From NCBI GenBank assembly GCA_033764725.1, contig JANRIR010000079.1:1-64000 (forward strand): 64,000 nucleotides of DNA, written 5' to 3'. Position numbers and translations under genes: made by a program. Below, piece after piece: positions 34,165 to 42,046 of the stretch. Source of the stretch: RI-43 sp033764725 (GTDB lineage Bacteria; Pseudomonadota; Alphaproteobacteria; Caulobacterales; Aquidulcibacteraceae). A model generated the notes under the pieces. That model was not told the origin of the DNA. It did not search any database and saw only the letters and a program-made list of their open reading frames with translations. The first letter of the stretch is position 1, and every line of letters starts with the position of its first letter.

Positions 34165-34204
34165 GCACGACAGCTTGGCGCGCGCGGCGTCTGCGGGCAA
34201 CCGC

Positions 34205-35368
34205 TCAGACCGCCTGCCCCGCCGCCCATCCGCTCGACCAGGCCCATTGGAAATTGTAGCCGCCGAGCCAGCCCGTGACGTCGACCGCTTCGCCGATCAC
34301 GAAGAGGCCTGGCGCGGCGTGCGCGGCCATCGTCTTTTGCGACAGGGCGGAGACGTCGACGCCGCCGAGCGTGACTTCGGCCTTGGAATAGCCCTCCGTG
34401 CCGGAGGGCGTGACGCGCCAATCCTTCAAACGCTGCATCAGCGCGCGCAGCGCCTGATCCTTGACGTCGCCGATGGGGCCTTCCGGCGCGTCTTGCGCAA
34501 AGTGCGCCGCGAGGCGCTCGGGAAAGAACGCGGCGAGACACGTGCGCACCTGTGCCTTCGGGCGCGCGCGCTTGGCCTGCGCAAGCGCATCGACATCGAG
34601 CGACGGGGCCCAATCGATCGTCAGCGGTGCGCCGGGGCGCCAATAATTCGACGCCTGCAGGATCGCAGGACCCGAGAGGCCGCGATGGGTGAACAGCGCC
34701 GCTTCGTGGAACGCCGGCCCGTCCGCCCGGGCGACCACCGGCGCGCTGACGCCGGCGAGCGCGGGGTCGTGCGCGGCGAGCGTCAATGGCACGAGCCCGG
34801 GCCGCGGCGGCGCGATCGGCAGTCCGAATTGCCGCGCGAGGCGAAGGGCGATGTCGGTCGCGCCGAGTTTGGGGATCGACAAGCCGCCGGCGGCAAGCAC
34901 GAGCGCCGGCGCCTGCGCTGCGCCGCGATCGGTCTCGACAACGAAGGCATCGGGCTTGCGCACCGCGCCGATGTCGACCTGCGTGCGGATCTCGACGCCG
35001 CCGGCGGCGCATTCGTCGAGCAGCATGCGCACGATCTTCCGCGCCGACCGGTCGCCCTCGCAGAACAATTGCCCGAGGGTTTTTTCGTAATAGGCGATGC
35101 GGTGCTTTTCGACTAAGGCGATGAAATCGCCCTGCGTATAGCGGCTCAGCGCCGAGCGCGCGAAATGCGGATTGCCGGAAACGAAGCGCTCCGGCGCGAT
35201 GTCGCGATTGGTGAAATTGCAGCGCCCGCCGCCGGAGATCAGGATTTTCGCGCCGACCTCGGCGTTCCGCTCGAGCACGAGCACGCGCTTGCCGCGCTGG
35301 CCCGCCGTGAGCGCGCACATCAGCCCCGCCGCGCCGCCGCCGATGATGATGACGTCGACCGCCTGCAT
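34205..35368 (-). CDS. HI0933/BaiN-family flavoprotein
   Basis: FAD-dependent oxidoreductase of 387 aa from the ATG at 35368. The N-terminal dinucleotide motif is VIIIGGGAAGLMCALTAGQR, followed by the diagnostic GAKILISGGGRCNFTNRD. The C-terminal return to the FAD domain is KTMAAHAAPGLFVIGEAVDV and GGYNFQWAWSSGWAAGQAV. The family reduces C=C bonds in some members; the substrate here is unknown. Between this start and 35715 lie only palindromic repeats. Confidence 0.92.
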   Translation of the reverse strand: MQAVDVIIIGGGAAGLMCALTAGQRGKRVLVLERNAEVGAKILISGGGRCNFTNRDIAPERFVSGNPHFARSALSRYTQGDFIALVEKHRIAYYEKTLGQLFCEGDRSARKIVRMLLDECAAGGVEIRTQVDIGAVRKPDAFVVETDRGAAQAPALVLAAGGLSIPKLGATDIALRLARQFGLPIAPPRPGLVPLTLAAHDPALAGVSAPVVARADGPAFHEAALFTHRGLSGPAILQASNYWRPGAPLTIDWAPSLDVDALAQAKRARPKAQVRTCLAAFFPERLAAHFAQDAPEGPIGDVKDQALRALMQRLKDWRVTPSGTEGYSKAEVTLGGVDVSALSQKTMAAHAAPGLFVIGEAVDVTGWLGGYNFQWAWSSGWAAGQAV

Positions 35369-35447
35369 GACGGAGGGTTTAGCAGGTTTGTCGCCGGTCT
35401 GGCCTAGTCTTGCGCGCAGCCGACGATCTGCGGGCGATTGCGCCGAC

Positions 35448-35557
35448 ACCCCTCATCCGGCGCTCCGCGCCACTTCTCCCACAAGGGGAGAAGGACATGG
35501 CGCTGTTCCTTCTCCCCTTGTGGGAGAAGGTGGCAGCGAAGCTGACGGATGAGGGGT
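35448..35557. repeat. Palindromic intergenic repeat, copy 2
   Basis: Same element as 7719-7828: outer arms ACCCCTCATCCG and complement, inner arms CTTCTCCCACAAGGGGAGAA and complement, with a short ATGGCGCTG-type loop. Compared with copy 1 the flanking arms are swapped (CAGCGAAGCTGA right here, CAGCTTCGCTGA left there), so the two copies lie in opposite orientation. Both sit in gene-free spacers. Confidence 0.9.
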
Positions 35558-35584
35558 GTTTGCGAAACGGCGCAAATAATGGCG

Positions 35585-35711
35585 CCGCCCCCTCCGTCGC
35601 GCTGCCGCGCGACACCTCCCCCTCGCGGGGGAGGACGGGAAACGCGACCGTCGTCTCCCCGCGTTGAGGGGGAGGTGGATCGCCGCGTAGCGACGAGACG
35701 GTGGGGGCGGC
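35585..35711. repeat. Second nested palindromic repeat
   Basis: Different family from the one just upstream. Outer arms CCGCCCCC and GGGGGCGG, inner arms CACCTCCCCCT and AGGGGGAGGTG, with further short complementary stretches in between. It ends 5 bases before the stop of the ferritin-like gene and may terminate its transcript. The 347-base space 35369-35715 contains nothing else. Confidence 0.8.
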
Positions 35712-35715
35712 CGTT

Positions 35716-36861
35716 CTATTCCGCCGCGATCTTCGACAGCGCGCCGGTATCGATGCCGAAATTGATCGTTTGCAGATAACGGATGCCGTCCTCGGCGATG
35801 TCGTCGCCGACCATGCGGTCGCCTTCGGCCTTCAGCTCGTCGAGGTTGACGTACATCGCGTAGAAGCTGCGCGTGCGGTCGGTGATGATGCCGGCGTTGA
35901 GCAACGTCTTCACAAGCACGCGGAAGATGTTGGTCGATTCCTTCATCCGCTCGCGGCGCTCATCATCGGTCGCGACCTTCTGGAACTCTTCCATCACCTT
36001 CATCGGGTCGAGGCCGAACTGGGCGTAGATGTCGGACATCTGGTGCGGGGCGACGAGGTTGAACAACAGCGTTTGGAAGCAGTGCGCCGCCCAATTCTCG
36101 ACGATCTCATGCTCTTCCGGAGACAGCTTCGGGATCGTGCGGTCGGCCCAGATCTTCCCGAACTTGTGGTGGAACGCTTCGTCCGTCATCACCAGCTGCG
36201 TCAGCTTGCGGGCGAGCGGGTCCTTCCACTCGTTGTAGATCGTGGCGAACGCGCCCATGGCGAGCCCTTCGACCAGCATCTGCATGCCGACGATCTTCTT
36301 GTACACTTCCGGCGCGTGCACGATTTCCTTCAGGAGATCGGCAAGCACCTGGCCGCATTCGCGCGGGCTGCCCCAGCGGGCCTTGATGTATTTCGCGAAC
36401 GCCGTGACGTGGCGGCCTTCTTCGCGCGTCTGGTTGGCGGCGTATTCCTGGGCGCCAGGATCGCGCAGCACGTGGCACAGCGACGCGGAAAGGTTCAACG
36501 CGCCCTGCTCGCCGTGCAGGATCGCCGACAATTGCCAGCGCGCCATTTCGTTGACGAAGCGGATGCGCTCCTTCGGCTTGTCGGCGAAATAATCGCGCAC
36601 GTAATCCGTCTCGAGCGCCGGGACCATGTAGTCCGGCATGATCTGTTCGTTCTCGAGATCGAACGGCTCGCTGAAATCGATGTATTTCTTGTCCAGCGGA
36701 TCCCAGAAATGGTCGTGCGTGGCGGAGATGATCTTATCGAACGCGGTCGAGCGGTTCATGTGCCGGTCGATCGCCAGCATCGCGCCGAAATCGGTCGGCG
36801 CCACGGCGTCATAGACTTCGTCCTTCGTGATCTGGCGGGGTTCAGCGCCGTCAGCGGCCAT
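35716..36861 (-). CDS. Ferritin-like di-iron protein (R2-like fold)
   Basis: Protein of 381 aa with the four-helix di-iron pattern: Glu118 (HGEQGAL), Glu148-x-x-His151 (REEGRHV), Glu198 (LVEGLAM) and Glu228-x-x-His231 (TDEAFHHKF). This is the ligand layout of ribonucleotide reductase R2, bacterial monooxygenase and ferritin-like oxidases. No Tyr-radical assignment can be made. There is no signal peptide. The substrate is unknown and neighbours give no clue. It ends in a repeat-rich spacer. Confidence 0.85.
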   Translation of the reverse strand: MAADGAEPRQITKDEVYDAVAPTDFGAMLAIDRHMNRSTAFDKIISATHDHFWDPLDKKYIDFSEPFDLENEQIMPDYMVPALETDYVRDYFADKPKERIRFVNEMARWQLSAILHGEQGALNLSASLCHVLRDPGAQEYAANQTREEGRHVTAFAKYIKARWGSPRECGQVLADLLKEIVHAPEVYKKIVGMQMLVEGLAMGAFATIYNEWKDPLARKLTQLVMTDEAFHHKFGKIWADRTIPKLSPEEHEIVENWAAHCFQTLLFNLVAPHQMSDIYAQFGLDPMKVMEEFQKVATDDERRERMKESTNIFRVLVKTLLNAGIITDRTRSFYAMYVNLDELKAEGDRMVGDDIAEDGIRYLQTINFGIDTGALSKIAAE

Positions 36862-37023
36862 CGATCGTCTCCCTCAATCTGGCGGCGGCCGCGCACGGGG
36901 CCGCTCTCGCGATGCCGCCACAGAAGCACGCCCCTGGGGAGAAATCAACAAAAATGACGCCAGCGTCACCGTTCACGGGGGCGTGAGAGCGGCGGCCGGC
37001 GCGCCGCCCGGCCACCGGCTCCC

Positions 37024-37413
37024 CTAAGGCGCCCTTTGGACGGCGGTGATGTCGAACGCCCAGGGCAGCGCCGCCCCGCAGAAGCCTTGCCTCAGCGGTG
37101 CGAGCGCGGCCCGCTGTGAAACGACCCCTATGCGAATGTTCACATGGTCGCCGCCCTCCTTCGAGGAAAAGATCGGCGATCCGCATTCGCCGCAAAATGC
37201 AGTGGTGACGCACTCGCCGCTCGAGCCGATCTTGACGTACCGCTTGGGGTCGCCGTGCAAGTCGAAGTTTGCATGAAGCGCCGGCACGTTCACCCGATAG
37301 GGCGCGCCAGACATCGTCTGACAATCCGTGCAGTGGCAGAGCGACACGAGCCGAGGACTGACCCGGGCGACAAATCGAACCGCGCCGCAATGGCACGCGC
37401 CGTCGATTTTCAT
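37024..37413 (-). CDS. GFA/CENP-V family zinc protein
   Basis: Protein of 129 aa of the glutathione-dependent formaldehyde-activating (GFA) superfamily. The zinc ligands are clear: ACHCGAVRF, SLCHCTDCQTMSGAPY and FCGECGSPIF. Members bind small thiols or other ligands; few have proven activity. Its ATG overlaps the stop of the upstream ATC-hydrolase-like gene (ATGA at 37410-37413). Confidence 0.88.
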   Translation of the reverse strand: MKIDGACHCGAVRFVARVSPRLVSLCHCTDCQTMSGAPYRVNVPALHANFDLHGDPKRYVKIGSSGECVTTAFCGECGSPIFSSKEGGDHVNIRIGVVSQRAALAPLRQGFCGAALPWAFDITAVQRAP

Positions 37414-38141
37414 GACGCCGCCCCGGCGCCGGTCTGCGGATCCGCGGCGCGTCGCACATTGGCGGCGTCGATGTCCGGCTTCACCGCACTTGCGCTGTTC
37501 TCATATCGGAAAACGCACTGGGCGGCGCCGGTCGATTGGGTGCTCGGCCTTGTGATGGTGAGGGACCGCTTCGAACGATTGATCACATCCATCCACGCGC
37601 GATCCGCTTTGCAAAACACCAGCGTCACGTCGCTTTCGCCATGGCGGCGGAAAAAATCGTTATAGGCGCAGCCCTCGATGACCAGCGCATAATGATCGGG
37701 CCCGACATCGTCCTTGGCGAGCATGTCTTGACCCATCATGCGCCGGAGCGATTCCGCCATCCCCAGCCTCTGCAGAACACGAAGCGGATTGGGCGCGAGC
37801 GCCAGAAGCAGCCTGAACTGGTTCTTTGGCGCGGCTTGGCTGATGTCGCGATACACGGCGCCGATCACATCGATCGCTTCGGCGCGCACGACGCCAAGCT
37901 CCACCGCGCACCGCACGCTCGCCAACACCAGCGCGCGATGACTTTCCTGATCGCGGCTGGCGTCGTCGGGCAAGGTGTCCGCGCGCTCTGCATAGAGCTG
38001 GGCGCCCATAGCGGCCGCAGCGGCGCTGAACGAGTCCCGCCGCGCTGTGTCCTGCGGGAACAGCGCACGCGCCGCCGCCGCCAAAAACCGTCGCGCAAAG
38101 CGCGCCTGCCGACCGCTCGCAAACCCGGGCATGCGTCCCAC
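37410..38141 (-). CDS. L-2-amino-thiazoline-4-carboxylate hydrolase-like protein
   Basis: Protein of 243 aa. The C-terminal half resembles the ATC-hydrolase family: VIEGCAYNDFFRRHGESDVT, then LVFCKADRAWMDVI and ITRPSTQSTGAAQCVFRYE. In characterised members the enzyme opens a thiazoline ring on the way to cysteine. The N-terminal part is helical and less conserved. Translational coupling to the GFA gene suggests a shared small-thiol substrate; that link is inference. Confidence 0.7.
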   Translation of the reverse strand: MGRMPGFASGRQARFARRFLAAAARALFPQDTARRDSFSAAAAAMGAQLYAERADTLPDDASRDQESHRALVLASVRCAVELGVVRAEAIDVIGAVYRDISQAAPKNQFRLLLALAPNPLRVLQRLGMAESLRRMMGQDMLAKDDVGPDHYALVIEGCAYNDFFRRHGESDVTLVFCKADRAWMDVINRSKRSLTITRPSTQSTGAAQCVFRYENSASAVKPDIDAANVRRAADPQTGAGAAS

Positions 38142-38210
38142 CTCCCGGAGGCGACCATTACCGCGCTAGCGAACCTGGACCAAGATCACCGACGCCGTGC
38201 GCGACCCCGC

Positions 38211-39302
38211 TCAATCCCCCACATCCTCCACGCGCACCTCGACCTCCACGGCGCGGTCGCCGCGCAGCACGGAGAGGCGCACCGGGCGGCCGATTCCGGC
38301 GCTTTCGAGCGCGTTGGTGAAATCGGCCAGGCGGCGCACCGGCTGGCCGTTGGCGGCGGTGATCACATCGCCCAGCACGCCGCGGCGCAGGTCAGTGCCG
38401 CGCAGGCCGGCGCGGGCGGCAGGCGAGCCGTTCTGCACGCCATAGATGATGATGCCTTCCAGGCCCATGCGCGCGGAGACGCTTTCGTCCGCCGCGATGA
38501 TGCCGATGCCCGGCGTCGGCACCCGGCCGGAGCGGATCAGCTCGGTGGCGACCCGGTTCACGGTGTCGATCGGGATCGCGAAGCCGATGCCGGCATAGGC
38601 GCCGGAGGGCGAGAAGATCGCCGAATTGACCCCGATCACGCGGCCGGCGCTGTCGAGCAGCGGCCCGCCGGAATTGCCCGGATTGATGGCGGCGTCGGTC
38701 TGGATGACGTTGGCGATCTCGCGGCCCGAGGCGGTCGGCAGACGCCGCTCCAGCGCCGAGATCACGCCGGTGGTGAGTGTGTGGTCGAGGCCGAACGGGT
38801 TGCCGATGGCGTAGGTCGATTGGCCGACCTGCAGCGTCGCCGATTGGCCGATCGCCGCCGGCGGCGGCGGTCTCTCCGCCCCCTGCAGCCGCAGCACGGC
38901 GATGTCGTAATTCGGGGCCCGGCCGACGACCTGGGCGCGCAGCGTGTCGCCGCCGACCAGCCGCACCAGCACGGTGTTCGCGCGGCCGACGACATGCGCG
39001 TTGGTGACGATGTGGCCGCGATTGTCCCACACGAAGCCGGAGCCCGAGCCGACCGCCTCGACGCCGGAAATGGATTGCGCCACCTGGACGACCTGCACGA
39101 CCGACGGCGCGGCGGCCTCGAAAATCCGGATGGTCGACAATTCGCCCGAGGCGAACTCGCCCCGCGCTGCGATCTGGCGCAGCGACGGCCCGCTCGATTG
39201 CTGCGCCTCGATGGAGACCGGCACCAGGGGCTGCACCACGATCGCGGCGATCACGCCGGCGACGGCGCCGCCGGCGATCCAGGCCCAACGCTCGCGCTTC
39301 AT
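38211..39302 (-). CDS. HtrA/DegP-type serine protease with one PDZ domain
   Basis: Periplasmic protease of 363 aa from the ATG at 39302. Residues about 5-24 form a membrane anchor or signal. The trypsin-like domain has His in VTNAHVVG, Asp in NYDIAVLRL and the catalytic Ser in NPGNSGGPLLD. A single C-terminal PDZ domain (about 265-355) follows, as in the DegS/HhoB type, so it may sense misfolded envelope proteins and start proteolytic signalling. Diverges from the small zincin gene. Confidence 0.92.
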   Translation of the reverse strand: MKRERWAWIAGGAVAGVIAAIVVQPLVPVSIEAQQSSGPSLRQIAARGEFASGELSTIRIFEAAAPSVVQVVQVAQSISGVEAVGSGSGFVWDNRGHIVTNAHVVGRANTVLVRLVGGDTLRAQVVGRAPNYDIAVLRLQGAERPPPPAAIGQSATLQVGQSTYAIGNPFGLDHTLTTGVISALERRLPTASGREIANVIQTDAAINPGNSGGPLLDSAGRVIGVNSAIFSPSGAYAGIGFAIPIDTVNRVATELIRSGRVPTPGIGIIAADESVSARMGLEGIIIYGVQNGSPAARAGLRGTDLRRGVLGDVITAANGQPVRRLADFTNALESAGIGRPVRLSVLRGDRAVEVEVRVEDVGD

Positions 39303-39388
39303 CCTCAGCCTCCGTTGCGACGCCCGCTGCTGCACGGCAAATGCGTCGTTTACATGATACGGCGGCGAAACCGCGTTAGTTTGGGTCC

Positions 39389-39796
39389 ATGTACGCTGAA
39401 GCCGCCGCCCCTTCGATCGACGACATCGCAGCGCTCGCGGAGACCGCCTGGCGCAGCCTGCCGGCCGCCTTCCGGGAGCTGGCGGGCGATATCGCCATTC
39501 GTATCCTGGATTTCGCGGAGGACGAGGTGCTGCGCGACCTCGACATCGAGGACCCGTTCGAGCTGACCGGGCTTTATGTCGGGGTCGATCTCACGCAGCG
39601 CTCGATCATGGACCCCACGCCCATCCAGCCGCGCGTGTTTCTGTATCGCCGGCCGATCCTGGACGAGTGGATCGACCGTGGGGACGAGCCGCTCGGCCAC
39701 CTCGTGGCGCATGTGCTGATCCACGAAATCGGCCACCATTTCGGCCTCAGCGCCGAGGCGATGGATGCGTTGTTGGAGCGGGCGGACGAGGCTTAG
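39389..39796 (+). CDS. Small zincin-like metallopeptidase family protein
   Basis: Protein of 135 aa. The C-terminal HVLIHEIGHHFGLSAEAMDA holds HExxHxxG, the zinc-binding motif of metzincin-like peptidases, and the N-terminal part (LPAAFRELAGDIAIRILDFA, then DLTQRSIMDPTPIQPRVFLY) matches the zincin_1/DUF1025 group found widely in bacteria. No signal peptide. Substrate unknown. Its stop overlaps the convergent small exported protein by four bases. Confidence 0.9.
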   Translation: MYAEAAAPSIDDIAALAETAWRSLPAAFRELAGDIAIRILDFAEDEVLRDLDIEDPFELTGLYVGVDLTQRSIMDPTPIQPRVFLYRRPILDEWIDRGDEPLGHLVAHVLIHEIGHHFGLSAEAMDALLERADEA

Positions 39797-40122
39797 CGGT
39801 CGTCCATCCGGCTGACCGGCACGGCGAGGCGATCCTGCATCCCGAGGCGCGCGCGGCAGATCTCTTCGGGGCTGTCCATGTGCGGGCGCAGCGCGTCGGC
39901 GTCTGCGGCGCGCTGCGCCCGGAGGACGCAGCGGTCCCAGGCGCGGACGTCGCGCATGCGCTCCGTCGTCGTGCGGGGATCGTCCGGAACCGCCGGCCCG
40001 GGGCGCTCGCCGGGCACCACGATGGTCGGCCCCGAGGGCGCGGGCGAAGCCCCCTCCTGCGCCAGGGCGGCCGTCGTACAGGCGACGCACAAAGCCGTCG
40101 CCGCCAGAAAAACCCGCATCAT
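39793..40122 (-). CDS. Small exported protein of unknown function
   Basis: Protein of 109 aa from the ATG at 40122 (ATG 40119 is adjacent). Signal peptide MMRVFLAATALCVACTTAAL, cleaved near ALAQE. A Pro/Gly linker (SGPTIVVPGERPGPAVPDDP) precedes a charged C-terminal part with two Cys (DRCVLRAQR and EEICRARLG). I do not recognise the family. An upstream in-frame start at 40365 would add an unlikely basic stretch. Confidence 0.6.
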   Translation of the reverse strand: MMRVFLAATALCVACTTAALAQEGASPAPSGPTIVVPGERPGPAVPDDPRTTTERMRDVRAWDRCVLRAQRAADADALRPHMDSPEEICRARLGMQDRLAVPVSRMDDR

Positions 40123-40487
40123 CACAATGCTCCCACTGCCGAACGTCCCCTTACCGGCGGCTCGCGGCAAGATCAGGGCGCCCAGGCGTGCGAAAAACCT
40201 GCGCGGACGCGATACAGTTCCCGGCGACGGCAAGAGTGTTCGCCGCCGCGGCGCAGGATATCGCCACACTTTGCGCACATTTCCTCGCGCGCCGCGCGCA
40301 GAGGGACAGACTTGCCGACCGCCCATCATAGTTTCGCGAATGAATATTTTGTCAGAAAACTTCATTCCGCTTTTATTTCCGAATGTTGGTCAATAATGAC
40401 GCGTTCCGAACATTACCGCGGAACGGATTGACCTCAGGATCGTCTTGCGTTTAGCGGTTCGCGGGGGCTTTGAGAGAGGGTTAGAGA
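40123..40487. other. Gene-free divergent upstream region
   Basis: A 365-base gap between two divergent envelope genes. I find no gene. An AT-rich patch lies at about 40330-40400 and probably holds the promoters. No GANTC or CtrA-like site stands out. Confidence 0.6.
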
Positions 40488-41030
40488 ATGCGTTTTTTCA
40501 AGCTGGTGGCGATCGCGGGACTCGCGGTGACCGCCGCCGCCTGCGCCAGTCGCACCGGCGATCAAACGATCGCGGAATATTGCGCCAATCCCGACCGCGC
40601 CAATTATGACATCTGCAAACAACATGCAGACACCGAAAATGTCCGCACCACGCTCAGCGGCCGGATCGCGGAAGTGTTTGGCGTCGCCACCGACGCGCGC
40701 TCGCGCGCCGATCGCGCGCAATCCACCGCCGATCAAGCCATGGCGCGCAACATGCAGTGCGAAACCCGCACGCTGAACAATCGCCAGACCGGCTCGTGCG
40801 AAAACGGATATACGCTGACGAGCTGCACGCAGACGCGCTACACGACGCGCGCCGGCGGCATGGCGATCCTGCGCTCGATCAACGATTCCGAGTGCCGCTT
40901 CAACAGCCGCGTGCTCGAGATGCAGGTGCGCTGCTGCTATGTCGGCGCGACGCCGCCGCCGACCACGGTCGCAGCGCCCACGCCGCCGCCGCCCACGCCG
41001 GCGCCGCGTCAGCCGACGCCGACGTCGTAA
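40488..41030 (+). CDS. Cys-rich lipoprotein with proline-rich tail
   Basis: Protein of 180 aa. Signal MRFFKLVAIAGLAVTAAAC ends in a lipobox (AAAC), so it should be a lipoprotein. The body carries several Cys (EYCANPDRANYDICKQHA, then QCETRT, SCENGYTLTSCTQ, ECRFN and RCCY) and a final Pro/Thr-rich tail (PPPTTVAAPTPPPPTPAPRQ). The tail could span or sit in the cell wall. Family not recognised. A strong terminator follows 26 bases after the stop. Confidence 0.68.
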   Translation: MRFFKLVAIAGLAVTAAACASRTGDQTIAEYCANPDRANYDICKQHADTENVRTTLSGRIAEVFGVATDARSRADRAQSTADQAMARNMQCETRTLNNRQTGSCENGYTLTSCTQTRYTTRAGGMAILRSINDSECRFNSRVLEMQVRCCYVGATPPPTTVAAPTPPPPTPAPRQPTPTS

Positions 41031-41055
41031 TCGCTTCACCGATTGCGAAAACAAC

Positions 41056-41088
41056 GAGGGGTCGGCGCAGGCCGGCCCCTCTTTCTTT
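41056..41088. terminator. Rho-independent terminator between convergent genes
   Basis: Eleven-base stem GAGGGGTCGGC/GCCGGCCCCTC with loop GCAG and a following TTTCTTT. Ends the lipoprotein gene and, from the other side, lies just after thpR. Confidence 0.9.
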
Positions 41089-41100
41089 GATGCGTCGCCC

Positions 41101-41649
41101 TTATCCGCGCAGCGCGTACTCGGCTTCGAGCGTGTAGACGCTCGGCGCATTGCGCCGCAGGAAGCTGGAATAAATCCCGAAACGATCGACGCGCCACGCC
41201 TCGGTGGCGAACAAGCCGAGGCGCTGCTCGAAATGCGCGGCGCGATCGAGCGGCGTTCCCGAAAGATACGCGACCGTGACGTGCGGCATGAAGCTGCGCG
41301 GCTCGGGCTTCAAGCCGCATGCGCGCGCCGCGCGCTCGCAGCGTTCGGCCAGACGCTGCAGCGCCTCCGATTGCGCCGCGCCCAGCCACAAGGCGTGCGG
41401 CTGCGCGCCGCCGAAAAATCCCGCGCCGCGCAAGGCGACGTCGAACGGCGCGACGCGCCCCGCCGCCTCGTCGAGCGCGGCGTCGAGATCTTCCGCCAAC
41501 CGCTCGCTGATCTCGCCGAAGAAGCGCAGCGTGATGTGCAGGTTCTCGCGCGGTCGCCATGCGGCGCCGGGCACGCCGCGCATCACGGACAGGACGCGCG
41601 CGGCGATCTCATCGGGCAGCGCGATGGCGGCGAACAGACGAAGGCTCAT
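41101..41649 (-). CDS. thpR: RNA 2',3'-cyclic phosphodiesterase ThpR
   Basis: 2H-phosphoesterase of 182 aa that opens 2',3'-cyclic phosphate ends of RNA. The two HxTx motifs are intact: NLHITLRFFG (about residue 38) and PHVTVAYLSG (about 120). N-terminus MSLRLFAAIALPDEIAARVL is typical. The start at 41649 excludes a longer upstream frame without similarity. Confidence 0.92.
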   Translation of the reverse strand: MSLRLFAAIALPDEIAARVLSVMRGVPGAAWRPRENLHITLRFFGEISERLAEDLDAALDEAAGRVAPFDVALRGAGFFGGAQPHALWLGAAQSEALQRLAERCERAARACGLKPEPRSFMPHVTVAYLSGTPLDRAAHFEQRLGLFATEAWRVDRFGIYSSFLRRNAPSVYTLEAEYALRG

Positions 41650-42046
41650 CGGCGACGCTTTAGCGCGTCCGCGGCGCCAAGGGCACACCCTCTCCGCTCG
41701 ATCCGCGCGAATGCGAGGACGGAACGGCGCGCATAGGCCAAACGTGTGCATAAAACGCGCCCGCGCACCGACAGCGGCGACCGTTCGTTGCCGTTTTGTT
41801 CAAGCAAACAGCTCCATATGCTGAAGCGCTTTCGCAACGCCGGCCGCAAAGAGACACCCGCTTTTTGTTGGCCAAGGCACGGCCAAGCGGACTGCGATGT
41901 CCGGCGCCGAGTGCGGTTTTGCGCGATGGGTTTTCCTGGCGCTGTTCGCTGCAGAGCGAAGTCTTTTGGAAGCCGCTCGCGCCATCGCATTCGACGTCAC
42001 TGGATGCTGAACCTCGATCACCCAAACGTCAAGCGCAACAATGCGG
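41650..42046. other. Gene-free spacer upstream of gyrB's 3' end
   Basis: A 397-base gap between thpR (start) and the gyrB stop. Short open frames here lack codon bias and family features. I see no repeat, hairpin terminator or RNA gene. Confidence 0.5.

Noticed and set aside
37536..39566. 676-residue open frame across two minus-strand genes
   Set aside because: Runs antisense through the ATC-hydrolase-like gene, the HtrA gene and the zincin start; no family features.
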